From the NCBI RefSeq assembly GCF_009498035.1, contig NZ_CP034550.1, forward strand, positions 10,602,001 through 10,666,000: DNA of 64,000 nucleotides, in the 5' to 3' direction. This document shows positions 26,281 to 35,064 of this stretch, one piece after another (position 1 is the first letter of the stretch; each line of letters opens with the position of its first letter). The translations under genes and the position numbers were made by a program. The DNA comes from Saccharothrix syringae (GTDB lineage Bacteria > Actinomycetota > Actinomycetes > Mycobacteriales > Pseudonocardiaceae). The notes beneath the pieces were generated by a model. The model saw only the letters and a program-made list of their open reading frames with translations. It made no database searches and was not told where the DNA came from.

Positions 26281-26308
26281 TGTCAAGTCGTGCCGGACGT
26301 CCTACGTT
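26280..26308 (+). promoter_or_regulatory. Chitinase promoter
   Basis: TTGTCA (26280-26285) and TACGTT (26303-26308) are separated by 17 bases, a housekeeping-type promoter. The -35 overlaps the edge of the dre site. Confidence 0.6.
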
Positions 26309-26373
26309 CGCAGCAGCGCAAGACCAGGCCGCCGTGGTTCTCGAGAGTTCCCTGCGATCGAGAGGCACACCTG

Positions 26374-28932
26374 ATGCGCAGACTGGCAACGACGCTGGTG
26401 GTCGCCCTGGCCCTGGCGGTCCCGGCCGCACCGGCCACCGCCGCCGGCGGGCTGACCGCCGTGTTCACCAGGACCGGCACCACCGGCGGGTTCGTGGTCA
26501 CCAACCCGACCGCGGCCGCGGTCTCCGGCTGGTCGATCAAGTTCGACCTGCCACCCGGCGTCACCGCGTCCGACCCGCGGCACGCCACCCTCACCCAGAC
26601 CGGCACGCGGGTGACCCTCACGCCCGCCTTCTACATCTCCACGCTCCAACCGGGCCGCACCACCGACCCGTACAGCCCGGCGTTCACGCTCAGCCAGGCC
26701 GTCGACCCGACCTCCTGCACCGTCAACGGCGCGAACTGCGACGGCAGCGGCCCGCCGCCGCCACCGCCCGCGCCGACCACGGCCGACTTCACCCTGACCG
26801 GCACCACCGGCAAGTTCGTGGTCAACAACAACACCGACACCGCGCTGACCGACTGGTCGATCACCTTCACGCTGCCCGCGGGCGTCACCGCGTCCAACGC
26901 GCAGCACGGCACGATCAGCCAGACCGGCGGCACGGTCACGCTCACCCCGGTGCACTACAACCGCACCGTGGCGGCCCGCCGCTCCACCGAGCCCTACAGC
27001 CCGTCGTTCACCCTGAGCCGGGCCGCCGAACCGGTCACCTGCCGGGTGAACGACGCCAACTGCGACGGCACCCCGGACGTGCCGCCGTCACCGCCCGGCG
27101 CCCTGCACTCGCCGGTGCGGACCACCCGCACGGTGTCGCTGGCCTGGACCGCCTCGACCCCCGGCTCCCTGCCCGTCGCCGGCTACGAGGTCTACCGCGA
27201 CTCCTCGCCGGTCGCGACCGTGACCGGCACCAGCGCCACGGTCACCGACCTCGCCCCGAACACCGCGTACGCCTTCACGGTCAAGGCGCGGGACGGCAAG
27301 GGGCTGCTGTCCGCGGCGTCCAACACCGTGGACGTCACCACGAACAACCCGGCCGACGACACCCAGCCGCCGTCCGCGCCGGCGAACCCGCGCGCCGCCG
27401 CCAAGGACGCCGGCAGCGTGACCCTGGCCTGGGACGCCTCGACCGACAACCGCGGCGTGGCCAACTACGACGTGCTCCAGGGCACCACCGTGCGGGCGAC
27501 GGTCACCGGGACCTCGGCGCGGATCGACGGCCTGCGGCCGTCCACCCCGTACACCTTCACGGTCCGGGCCCGGGACCTCTACGACAACCTGTCCGCGCCC
27601 AGCGCGCCCGTCACCGCGTCCACCTCGGACCTCGTCGACGGCCACGCGCGGGTGGGCTACTTCGTCCAGTGGGGCATCTACGGCCGCCAGTACTTCGTGA
27701 AGAACCTCGACACCAGCGGCACCGCGGCCAGGCTCACCCACCTCAACTACGCGTTCGGCAACATCGACCCGGTCAACCTGACGTGCCTGCACGGCGTCAC
27801 CAAGGGCACCTCCGCCAACCCGCAGGACCCCAACCAGGGCGACGGCGCCGGTGACGCGGAAGCCGACTACAGCAGGCCGTTCGGCGCGGCCCAGTCCGTG
27901 GACGGCGTCGGCGACACCGGCTGGGAGCCGCTGCGCGGCAACTACAACCAGCTGCGGAAGCTCAAGGCCAAGCACCCGCACCTCAAGGTGCTCATCTCGC
28001 TCGGCGGGTGGACCTACTCGAAGTACTTCTCCGACGTCGCGGCCACGGACGCGGCGCGCAAGAAGTTCGTCAAGTCCTGCCTGGACGTCTACCTCCGCGG
28101 CAACCTGCCGACCTACAACGCGGCGGGCGGCCCCGGCACGGCGGCGGGCATCTTCGACGGCATCGACCTCGACTGGGAGTGGCCGGGCGCCGAGGGCCAC
28201 CCCGGCAACCACGTCTCGCCCGCCGACAAGCGCAACAACACGCTGCTGATCGAGGAGTTCCGGCGCCAGCTCGACGCGCTGGGCGCCGAGACCGGCAAGC
28301 GGTACCAGCTGACCGCGTTCACGCCCGCCGACCCGGCGAAGATCGAGGCGGGCTGGGAGCTGGCGCAGGTGGCGAAGTCGCTGGACGTGTTCAACGTGCA
28401 GGGCTACGACTTCCACGGCGCGGGCAGCGACAACTCGTGGGAGCCCGACCGCACCGGCCACCAGGGCAACCTGTACGCCGACGCGGACGACCCGTACCCG
28501 TTCCACTTCAGCGTCGAGAACGCGGTGAACGCCTACACCTCGGCCGGGGTGAACCCGCGCCAGATCACCGTCGGCCTGGCCTTCTACGGCCGCGGCTGGC
28601 AGGGCGTGAAGGCGGGCGGCGCCAACGGCGAGTGGCAGGCCGCGGGCGGTGCCGCGCCCGGCCAGTTCGCCGAGGAGGCGGGTACCCGCGGCTACGCCAA
28701 CCTGCTGGCGTCCGTGCCCGGCTGCGCCGTGCACCACGACGAGGCGGCGGTCGCCACGTCCTGCTTCACCGGCGACGGCGGGCAGTGGTGGACCTTCGAC
28801 GACGCGTGGGCGATCCAGCGCAAGACGGCCTGGCTGCGGCAGCGCGGCCTGCTCGGCGTGATGATCTGGGAGATGTCCGGCGACACCGCCGGTGGCACCC
28901 TGGTCAACGCCGTGGACGCGGGCCTGCGCTGA
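26374..28932 (+). CDS. Secreted multidomain chitinase (GH18)
   Basis: 852 aa. Signal peptide 1 to about 26 (LATTLVVALALAVPAAPATA). Two tandem CBM2-like beta-sandwich modules (about 27-125 and 130-232), each ending in a Cys pair (TCRVNDANCDG), joined by a Pro linker. Two fibronectin type III modules (about 235-327 and 333-423). A GH18 catalytic domain (about 428-852): VLISLGGWTYSK, then FDGIDLDWEWPG (about 594-604) with the DxxDxDxE active site intact, and YDFHGAGS plus GVMIWEMSGD. It hydrolyses chitin outside the cell. The start ATG 26374 was taken because it begins the signal peptide. Confidence 0.95.
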   Translation: MRRLATTLVVALALAVPAAPATAAGGLTAVFTRTGTTGGFVVTNPTAAAVSGWSIKFDLPPGVTASDPRHATLTQTGTRVTLTPAFYISTLQPGRTTDPYSPAFTLSQAVDPTSCTVNGANCDGSGPPPPPPAPTTADFTLTGTTGKFVVNNNTDTALTDWSITFTLPAGVTASNAQHGTISQTGGTVTLTPVHYNRTVAARRSTEPYSPSFTLSRAAEPVTCRVNDANCDGTPDVPPSPPGALHSPVRTTRTVSLAWTASTPGSLPVAGYEVYRDSSPVATVTGTSATVTDLAPNTAYAFTVKARDGKGLLSAASNTVDVTTNNPADDTQPPSAPANPRAAAKDAGSVTLAWDASTDNRGVANYDVLQGTTVRATVTGTSARIDGLRPSTPYTFTVRARDLYDNLSAPSAPVTASTSDLVDGHARVGYFVQWGIYGRQYFVKNLDTSGTAARLTHLNYAFGNIDPVNLTCLHGVTKGTSANPQDPNQGDGAGDAEADYSRPFGAAQSVDGVGDTGWEPLRGNYNQLRKLKAKHPHLKVLISLGGWTYSKYFSDVAATDAARKKFVKSCLDVYLRGNLPTYNAAGGPGTAAGIFDGIDLDWEWPGAEGHPGNHVSPADKRNNTLLIEEFRRQLDALGAETGKRYQLTAFTPADPAKIEAGWELAQVAKSLDVFNVQGYDFHGAGSDNSWEPDRTGHQGNLYADADDPYPFHFSVENAVNAYTSAGVNPRQITVGLAFYGRGWQGVKAGGANGEWQAAGGAAPGQFAEEAGTRGYANLLASVPGCAVHHDEAAVATSCFTGDGGQWWTFDDAWAIQRKTAWLRQRGLLGVMIWEMSGDTAGGTLVNAVDAGLR

Positions 28933-28939
28933 CCTCGCG

Positions 28940-28975
28940 GGCGGCGGCCCCGGTCGTGAGGCCGGGGCCGCCGCC
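28940..28975. terminator. Convergent hairpin between chitinase and aminotransferase
   Basis: GGCGGCGGCCCCGG (28940-28953) pairs perfectly with CCGGGGCCGCCGCC (28962-28975) around an 8-base loop. It lies between two convergent stops and can serve both strands. Confidence 0.78.
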
Positions 28976-28980
28976 GGCGG

Positions 28981-29823
28981 TCAGTACTCCGACTCGTAGA
29001 GCGCGTCGAGCGCCGCGTGCAGCCCGGTCGAGTCCGGCAGCGCCTTGCCGTCGAGGGTGTGCACGCGGGTGATCTTGCGGACGCTGGACACCAGGAACAC
29101 GCCGTCGGCCGAGTACAGGTCGTCCGCCGCGATCGGCGCGACCTCGGTGGTCCAGCCCTCCCGCTCGGCGGCCCGGAACAGCGCGGCCTGCGTGGTGCCG
29201 GGCAGGATGCCCAGGTCGGCGGGCGGGGTGGTGAGCACCCGGTCGCGGACCATGACCAGGGTGGACGTCGGGCCCTCCAGCACCGAGCCCGACGGGGTGG
29301 TGAACACGACCTCGGCGGCGCCCCGGCGCTCGGCCTCGCGCAGCGCGGCCATGTTCACCGCGTAGGACAGCGACTTGGCGCTGAGCAGCAGCCACGGCGC
29401 GCGCTGCATCAGGCCGGGTTCGACGCCCCGGTCCAGGGTCACCGCGGCGATGCCCTCGGCCCGCTGCCTGATCACCTTCGGCGAGATGTCCGCGCCGAGC
29501 GCGAACCCGGTGGGCGTGCCGTCACCGCCCTCGACGCCGCGCGTGTGGACGAGCTTGAGCGCGATCTCGCGGCCACCGGTCCAGTTGTCGAGCACCAGGC
29601 CGATCGCGCGCTCGAACGCCGCGCGGTCCGGTTCGGGCAGGTCCAGCATCGCCGCCGAGCGGGCCAGGCGGTCCAGGTGGGGTCCCTGCTCGCGGGGCGC
29701 GCCGTCGACGACCAGGATCGTCTCGAAGACGCCGTCACCGCGCACCAGGCCGAGGTCGTCGACCCGGATCAGGGGGGCTTCGGGGTCGGCCAGTGTTCCG
29801 TCCAGGAGTGCGAGCACGCGCAT
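28981..29823 (-). CDS. Class IV aminotransferase (4-amino-4-deoxychorismate lyase-like)
   Basis: 280 aa, PLP fold type IV. Visible motifs: LGLVRGDGVFETILV, the lysine region LLLSAKSLSYAVNMAALREAE (the PLP Lys is in SAKSLSY), EVVFTTPSGSVLEGPTSTLVMV, and LGILPGTTQAALF. The family includes PabC (folate), branched-chain and D-amino acid aminotransferases; the syntenic Rv0812 and the single-domain length favour PabC-like activity. ATG 29823; divergent from the Fur gene with a palindrome between the two starts. Confidence 0.88.
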   Translation of the reverse strand: MRVLALLDGTLADPEAPLIRVDDLGLVRGDGVFETILVVDGAPREQGPHLDRLARSAAMLDLPEPDRAAFERAIGLVLDNWTGGREIALKLVHTRGVEGGDGTPTGFALGADISPKVIRQRAEGIAAVTLDRGVEPGLMQRAPWLLLSAKSLSYAVNMAALREAERRGAAEVVFTTPSGSVLEGPTSTLVMVRDRVLTTPPADLGILPGTTQAALFRAAEREGWTTEVAPIAADDLYSADGVFLVSSVRKITRVHTLDGKALPDSTGLHAALDALYESEY

Positions 29824-29825
29824 AC

Positions 29826-29841
29826 CGTGAGACTACTCACG
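29826..29841. promoter_or_regulatory. Palindrome between pabC-like and fur-like starts
   Basis: CGTGAG-ACTA-CTCACG is a perfect 6-bp inverted repeat with a 4-base centre, located within the 34 bases between two divergent start codons. A candidate operator, possibly autoregulatory for the Fur-family gene. Confidence 0.45.
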
Positions 29842-29857
29842 CTCTACCATCGGTTTC

Positions 29858-30292
29858 GTGGACACCGTCAGCGGCCCGAAAGCCCTGCGCAAGACGCTGC
29901 ACGAGCGGGGCATGCGGATGACGCCCCAGCGCCAGCTCGTCCTGGACGCGGTGCGGGAGCTCGGCCACGCCACCCCGGAGCAGATCTGCCGGCACGTCCA
30001 GCGCACCGCGCCGACGGTCAACATCACCACGATCTACCGGACCCTCGACCTGCTGGACCGGCTCGGCCTGGTCCGGCACACCCACCTCGGGCACGGCGCG
30101 CCGAACTACTCGGTCGACCCGCACGAGCACGTGCACCTGGTGTGCCACCGCTGCGGGCGGGTCGAGGAGGTGCCGCGCGAGCTGCTGGACCCCCTGCGGG
30201 GAACACTCGCGGAGCGGCGGGGGTTCGAACTGGATGCCACCCACCTCGCGCTGTCCGGCACCTGCCGCGACTGCCTGAAGGAGCCCGAGTGA
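29858..30292 (+). CDS. Fur-family metalloregulator
   Basis: 144 aa from GTG 29858. The winged helix is MRMTPQRQLVLDAVREL ... TPEQICRHVQRTAPTVNITTIYRTLDLLDRLGLV. The metal-sensing half has DPHEHVHLVCHRCGRVEEV and a C-terminal CRDC, giving two CxxC pairs for structural zinc. Whether it senses iron, zinc or peroxide cannot be settled from sequence. Its TGA overlaps the ygfZ GTG (GTGA), linking it to an Fe-S-related gene, which slightly favours an iron role. Confidence 0.9.
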   Translation: MDTVSGPKALRKTLHERGMRMTPQRQLVLDAVRELGHATPEQICRHVQRTAPTVNITTIYRTLDLLDRLGLVRHTHLGHGAPNYSVDPHEHVHLVCHRCGRVEEVPRELLDPLRGTLAERRGFELDATHLALSGTCRDCLKEPE

Positions 30293-31374
30293 ACTCACCG
30301 CTGCTGTCCGCGCCCGGAGCGGTCGCGCCGTTCGACGGCAACCCGGACCAGGGCGTGCCCTGGCACTTCGGCGACCCGTTCGCCGAGCAGCGGTCCGCCG
30401 CCCGGTCGGTCGCCGTGTTCGACCGCTCGCACCGGGCGGTGCTGGCCGTGCCCGGCGAGGACCGGCTGACCTGGCTGCACTCGCTGACCAGCCAGCACTT
30501 CACCGCGCTGGGCGAGGGCCGGGGCGCCGAGGCGCTGGTCCTGGACGTGCAGGGCCGGGTCGAGCACCACGTGGTGGCGGCGAACGTCGGCGGGGTCGTC
30601 TACCTGGACACCGAGGCCGACCGCGCGGCCGGGCTGCTGTCGTACCTGACCAGGATGGTGTTCTGGTCGAAGGTCGAGCCGCGCGACGCGTCGGCGGAGC
30701 TGGCCGTGCTGACCGCGGTCGGCCCGGAGCTGGCCGGGCTGTTCGGGCGGCTGGGCGTCCCGCTGCCGGACGACGTGGCCGCCCTCGACGGCGGCGGCTT
30801 CGCCCGGCGCATGCCGTGGCCCGGGCACGACGCGGTGGACCTGGTGGTCCCGCGCCCCGCCCTGGCCGACTGGTGGCGGCGGCTGACCGACGCGGGCGCG
30901 CGGCCGGCGGGCAGCTGGGCGTTCGAGGCGCTGCGCGTGGAGTCCCTGCGGCCGCGGCTGGGCGTGGACACCGACGAGAGGACCATCCCGCACGAGGTGA
31001 ACTGGATCGGGCCGGCGGTGCACCTGGACAAGGGCTGCTACCGGGGGCAGGAGACGGTGGCCAAGGTGCACAACGTGGGCCGCCCGCCGCGGCGCATGCT
31101 GCTGCTGCACCTGGACGGGTCGCGCGAGGTGCAGCCGGAGACCGGTGACCCGGTGCTGGTGGGCGACCGCGTGGTGGGTCGGGTCGGCAGCGTGGCGCAG
31201 CACCACGAGCTGGGGCCCGTGGCGCTGGCGCTGGTGAAGCGGTCGGTGTCGCCGGAGACCGAGCTGGTGGTGGGTGCGGAGGACCGGCGGGTGCAGGCTT
31301 CGGTGGACCCCGACTCGGTGCCGCCGGACACGCCGGGGCTGGGCCGGGAGGCGGCCCGCAACCTGGGGCGTTGA
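30289..31374 (+). CDS. ygfZ: YgfZ-type folate-binding Fe-S repair protein
   Basis: 361 aa, GcvT-like fold. The family signature KGCYRGQETVAKVHNVGRPPRR is present, with its invariant Cys in KGCYRGQE at about residue 249. Other conserved parts: DRSHRAVLAVPGEDRLTWLH, LTSQHF, ALVLDVQGRVEHH and HEVNWIGPAVHLDK. YgfZ/IBA57 proteins help maintain certain Fe-S enzymes using tetrahydrofolate. Coupled by GTGA overlap to the upstream Fur gene. Synteny: Rv0811c position. Confidence 0.92.
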   Translation: MNSPLLSAPGAVAPFDGNPDQGVPWHFGDPFAEQRSAARSVAVFDRSHRAVLAVPGEDRLTWLHSLTSQHFTALGEGRGAEALVLDVQGRVEHHVVAANVGGVVYLDTEADRAAGLLSYLTRMVFWSKVEPRDASAELAVLTAVGPELAGLFGRLGVPLPDDVAALDGGGFARRMPWPGHDAVDLVVPRPALADWWRRLTDAGARPAGSWAFEALRVESLRPRLGVDTDERTIPHEVNWIGPAVHLDKGCYRGQETVAKVHNVGRPPRRMLLLHLDGSREVQPETGDPVLVGDRVVGRVGSVAQHHELGPVALALVKRSVSPETELVVGAEDRRVQASVDPDSVPPDTPGLGREAARNLGR

Positions 31375-31666
31375 GCGGGGGCGGGGCCCGCTCGGGCGGG
31401 GTGCGACACCCGCTCAGGTGAGTGGCGCGCTTGCTCGAACGAACAGCCGGACCGCTCGACGAATGGCGCACCGCCCGGACTGGTGCCGCACCTGCTCAAG
31501 CGAGTGCCGCACCCGCTCGGACGAATGGCGCGCCCGGGAATGCCGCGCAGGGGTCCTCCAGGGGACTCCTGCTTTTATTTTGCCGGCAGGCACCGACATT
31601 TCCGGACGGCCCGGACATCTTCGCCGGATCTCGAAAAGCCCACCCCGAACACCGGTGCGCCACCCC
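31375..31666. repeat. Gap of 292 bases with degenerate GCTCGGACGAATGGCGC repeats
   Basis: Between about 31400 and 31535, blocks of the kind GCTCGAACGA, GCTCGACGAATGGCGC, GCTCAAGCGAGTGCCGC and GCTCGGACGAATGGCGC recur every 21-45 bases. An AT-richer patch (CTTTTATTTTGCC) stands at 31569-31582. No gene is seen. Confidence 0.55.
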
Positions 31667-32131
31667 TCAAGACCCGGCCCGCCGGACGAAGTTGGCGTGC
31701 TTGCGCGCGGCGAACGCGTGCGCCTCGGCCAGCAGCGGGCGGACGGCCTCCAGCGTCGCCCCGCCCGGCGTCACCACGCACACCCAGTGCCGGTCGGCGT
31801 AGACGGGGTGCGGCGTCAGCCGGTCGCGCTCGGCGTGGTCGAAGCCGGTCTCCAGCACCCCGTCCTCGTCACGCCGCGTGGGCGGCGCACCGAACAACGA
31901 CACGTACGTGGCCTTGGTGAGACCGATGTTGAGCCGGTACGCCCCGGGGTGGTCGAGGTCCGACACCCGGTCGTGGCGATCTCCGGTCACGATCGTGGCG
32001 AACGGGTGCTGCCGCTCGGGTGGCAGGTCGCCGTCCGGGTCGTAGAGGAAGTACGTGTCGCCGGCGTGCTCGACGACGTCGACCCCCTCGAAGGTCGAGC
32101 CGATGTACCGCGTCAACTCCTGCTCGCTCAT
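31667..32131 (-). CDS. DUF6194-like conserved hypothetical protein
   Basis: 154 aa, ATG 32131. The sequence has GDTYFLYDPDGDLPPERQ, HPFATIVTGD, SDLDHPGAYRLNIGLTKATY and DRLTPHPVYADRHWVCVV, a pattern I associate with DUF6194, a small actinobacterial family of unknown function. No signal peptide or membrane helix. Intergenic AT-rich sequence and a PHO-box-like array separate it from the divergent BKACE gene. Confidence 0.65.
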   Translation of the reverse strand: MSEQELTRYIGSTFEGVDVVEHAGDTYFLYDPDGDLPPERQHPFATIVTGDRHDRVSDLDHPGAYRLNIGLTKATYVSLFGAPPTRRDEDGVLETGFDHAERDRLTPHPVYADRHWVCVVTPGGATLEAVRPLLAEAHAFAARKHANFVRRAGS

Positions 32132-32172
32132 GCTTCAAGCTTTTCATTGAACCGCTATGTGAAACTTGAACC

Positions 32173-32205
32173 GTAAACCCCCAGTTCACCTCCCGTAAAC
32201 CTTCA
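32173..32205 (+). promoter_or_regulatory. Triple PHO-box-like array upstream of the BKACE gene
   Basis: Three exactly adjacent 11-base units: GTAAACCCCCA (32173-32183), GTTCACCTCCC (32184-32194) and GTAAACCTTCA (32195-32205). The central unit fits the PhoP consensus; the outer two keep G-T-n-n-A-C-C. The strand matches the downstream gene at 32341. Confidence 0.6.
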
Positions 32206-32340
32206 ACTCTCGCCGCGGGCCAGGCTCGCCCGCCGCCGCGTCCGGTCCGGAAAATCCCGTGGCCCCGCGACCTGCGGTTCGACCCTTTCGCGCCGTCGTC
32301 GCGGCGCGGCGCGGGCCCGTTCCTGTGCCAGGATCACGAC

Positions 32341-33189
32341 ATGTCCAGACCCGGATCCCACGGCACGCTGCTCACCGTCGCCCCGACCGGGGCCGAGCAC
32401 GCCAAGGCCGACGTGCCGCAGCTGCCGGTCACCCTGGAGGAGCTGGTCTCCACCGCCGAGGCGTGCGAGCGGGTCGGCGCGGCCGTGGTGCACGTGCACA
32501 TCCGCGGTGCGGACGCCCGGCCGACGCTCGACCTGGGCCTGCTCAAGGAGGCCGTCGCCGCGCTGCGGGAGCGGACGGACCTGGTCGTCCAGCTGTCCAC
32601 CGGCGGCGCGGTGACCGACCCGGAGGCGGACCGGCTGCGGGTGCTGGACGCGCTGCCCGACTCGGCGTCCTGCACGATGGGCACGGTGAACTTCGGCGAC
32701 GACGTGTTCATGAACCGGTGGGAGTTCGTCGTCGCGCTGCACAAGGGCATGCAGGAGCGGGGCATCGCCCCGGAGTACGAGATCTTCGACATCGGCCAGC
32801 TGGCCTCGCTCAACCGGCTGCTGGACCGGCACGGGCCGCCCGCGGGCGGGCGGGTGCACGTCGACCTGGTCATGGGCGTGCCGGGCGGCATGCCGGGCGA
32901 CGCCGAGACGCTGACCTCGGCGCTGCGGCTGCTGCCGGAGGGCGCGTCGTTCTCGGCCACCGGCATCGGCCGCACCACGCTGCCGGTGATGCTGACCGCC
33001 CTGGCGGCGGGCGGCCACCTGCGAGTGGGCATGGAGGACACGCTCTCGTACGCCAAGGGCCAGCCGGTGCGGGACAACGCGCAGCTGGTCGCGCGGGCCG
33101 CGGGGCTGGCCCGGATCGCCCAGCGCCCGCCCCTCTCGCCGGCGGAGGCGCGCGAGCTGCTGGGCGTGCGCAGTCCGGTACAGGTTTGA
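32341..33189 (+). CDS. BKACE family enzyme (beta-keto acid cleavage, DUF849)
   Basis: 282 aa, zinc-dependent TIM barrel that cleaves beta-keto acids with acetyl-CoA. Metal-site motif AAVVHVHIRGADARP (two His) near residue 47-61, then LVVQLSTGGAVTD, CTMGTVNFGDDVFMN, PEYEIFDIGQL and VDLVMGVPGGMPGD are the expected barrel strands. RVGMEDTLSYAKGQPV is the conserved C-terminal Glu motif. The actual keto acid is unknown. The gene may be under phosphate control. An RsiG gene follows after 21 bases. Confidence 0.88.
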   Translation: MSRPGSHGTLLTVAPTGAEHAKADVPQLPVTLEELVSTAEACERVGAAVVHVHIRGADARPTLDLGLLKEAVAALRERTDLVVQLSTGGAVTDPEADRLRVLDALPDSASCTMGTVNFGDDVFMNRWEFVVALHKGMQERGIAPEYEIFDIGQLASLNRLLDRHGPPAGGRVHVDLVMGVPGGMPGDAETLTSALRLLPEGASFSATGIGRTTLPVMLTALAAGGHLRVGMEDTLSYAKGQPVRDNAQLVARAAGLARIAQRPPLSPAEARELLGVRSPVQV

Positions 33190-33210
33190 GACAACTTTGG
33201 AAGCAGGTTT

Positions 33211-33831
33211 GTGTTGGCGGGTGGGCAGGAACTACCTCAGGATGAGTACGTGATCGAGGTGCGTCCCGGCGGGCGCCGCCGTATCGACCGGGTGCTCGCC
33301 CCCGACTACGCCGAGGGGGTCGAGCGGCTCCCGCTCGCCGCCGTGCGCGCCCTGCGCGACGAGGCGGCGCAGGAGGAGACCGACCTGTCCTACCTGCGGC
33401 GGCTGCTGCACGCGCGGATCGACATCGTGCGGGCCGAGCAGGAGCGGCGCACCTCGGGCGGTTCGGCGGTGGTGGACCAGCTGGCGACCATCCTCGCGTC
33501 GAACGCGGTGGGCCCGGCCACCGGCCTGGGGCGCTACCAGACGCAGGAGCCGTCGCGGGCCGAGGCGCACCGGCGGCACGTCGAGGCGCTGGTCTCCGAC
33601 GTGGACCTGTCGGACGTGAGCGCGCTGACCGACGACAAGCTGGACTTGGCGCTGCGGGTGTTCGTGGCCGAGGAGGCGTCGGTGTCGGCGCGGCGGCGCG
33701 AGGTGCAGGCCGTGGTCGACCGGCTCAACGCCGAGATCGCGGACCGCTACCAGAGCGGCAGCGCGTCGGTGGACGAGCTGCTGGCGGCCGAGCGCGGGTG
33801 GCCGACCAACCCCGGTCGTTCCAAGGAATAG
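33211..33831 (+). CDS. rsiG: RsiG-type c-di-GMP-binding anti-sigma (WhiG) factor
   Basis: 206 aa from GTG 33211. In Streptomyces RsiG, two helices carry the motif E(X)3S(X)2R(X)3Q(X)3D and together hold a c-di-GMP dimer that locks the protein onto sigma WhiG. Here a perfect copy is EASVSARRREVQAVVD (about 150-165). The first copy is ETDLSYLRRLLHARID (about 56-71), with His where Gln is expected. The protein is otherwise helical with no membrane segment. Predicted to restrain sporulation-type gene expression; whiG is not in the window. Confidence 0.85.
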   Translation: MLAGGQELPQDEYVIEVRPGGRRRIDRVLAPDYAEGVERLPLAAVRALRDEAAQEETDLSYLRRLLHARIDIVRAEQERRTSGGSAVVDQLATILASNAVGPATGLGRYQTQEPSRAEAHRRHVEALVSDVDLSDVSALTDDKLDLALRVFVAEEASVSARRREVQAVVDRLNAEIADRYQSGSASVDELLAAERGWPTNPGRSKE

Positions 33832-33876
33832 GATCACACTCCCGCCATCTGAACACCCGGCCTAGCGTCGCCCCTG

Positions 33877-35064
33877 ATGACTCCAGAAGCGACGCGGTAC
33901 CGCTGGGTGGTCCTGGCGATCGGCGCGGTGGCCCAGGGCACCAACGCCGCGGTGTTCCTCGGCCTGCCCGCGATCACGCCCCAGCTGCGCGACCACTTCG
34001 ACCTGTCCCTGCCCCAGGTCGGGCTGCTGCTCGGCGCGGTCAACCTGGGCACGATGCTCACCCTCGTGCCCTGGGGCGCGGCGGCCGACCGGCGCGGCGA
34101 GCGGCTGGTCATGACCGTCGGCGGGGTCGGCGCGGCGCTGTGCCTGGCGCTGGCGGCGCTCGACGGGGCCGTGGTGGCCGGGCTGGCCCTGGTGGGCGTG
34201 GGCCTGTTCGGGGCGAGCGTGAACGCGGCGAGCGGCCGCGCGGTGCTCACCTGGTTCCCGCCCGACCGGCGCGGCCTGGCCATGGGCGTGCGGCAGACCG
34301 CCACCCCGCTGGGCGCGGCGCTGGCCGCGGTCGTGCTGCCGGTGCTCGCGCTGGGCGCCGGGGTGCCCGCGGCGTTCCTCGCGCTGGCCGGGTTCACCGG
34401 GTTCGTGGCGCTCGCCGTGGCCCTGTGGGTGCGGGAGCCGCCGTGGGCGGTGCGGGGCGCGCGGGGCGGTCACGGCGTGGTGCTCGGCGACCGGGCCCTG
34501 ATCAGGCTCAGCGCGGCCAGCGGGCTGCTGGTCGTGCCCCAGTTCACCGCCGCCGCGCTGGTGGTGGAGCTGCTGCACGACCACCGGGGCGTCGCGGTGG
34601 GCGTCGCGGCCGGGCTGTTCGCCGCCGCGCAGGTCGCGGGCGGCCTGGGCCGGCTGGTGGTGGGGTTCTGGTCGGACCGGGTGACCGACCGGGTGCACCC
34701 GCTGAAGGTGATCAGCGTGCTGGTCGCGGTCGGGTTCGCGCTGTGCGCGGCGCTGGACCGGGCGCCGGTGTGGCTGCTGGCCGCCGCGCTGGTGCCGACC
34801 GCGGCGCTGGCGCTGTGCTGGAACGGCGTCGCCGTCACCGCGGCGGGCGAGCTGGCGCCGCCGGGCCGCACGGGCACCGCGCTGGGCATGCAGAACAGCG
34901 TCAACTACCTCGCCGCGACCGTCACGCCGCCGCTGGCGGGCTGGGTGGCCACCACGATCGGGTGGTTCGCCGCCCTGCTGCTGGCCGCGGCGGCGGCCGT
35001 GGCCGCGCGGCTGCTGCTAGCCGTGCCGCTCGCGCCGCGCGAGCTCGCCCCAGAACTCCCGTAG
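33877..35064 (+). CDS. MFS transporter
   Basis: 395 aa with about 12 membrane helices. The MFS loop 2-3 signature reads GAAADRRGERLVM, and the equivalent in the second half is VGFWSDRVTDRV. WVREPPW marks the central loop. It resembles the cyanate/nitrate-type or drug-efflux branch of MFS; the substrate is unknown. Its last 48 bases overlap the 3' end of the convergent hypothetical gene. Confidence 0.88.
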   Translation: MTPEATRYRWVVLAIGAVAQGTNAAVFLGLPAITPQLRDHFDLSLPQVGLLLGAVNLGTMLTLVPWGAAADRRGERLVMTVGGVGAALCLALAALDGAVVAGLALVGVGLFGASVNAASGRAVLTWFPPDRRGLAMGVRQTATPLGAALAAVVLPVLALGAGVPAAFLALAGFTGFVALAVALWVREPPWAVRGARGGHGVVLGDRALIRLSAASGLLVVPQFTAAALVVELLHDHRGVAVGVAAGLFAAAQVAGGLGRLVVGFWSDRVTDRVHPLKVISVLVAVGFALCAALDRAPVWLLAAALVPTAALALCWNGVAVTAAGELAPPGRTGTALGMQNSVNYLAATVTPPLAGWVATTIGWFAALLLAAAAAVAARLLLAVPLAPRELAPELP

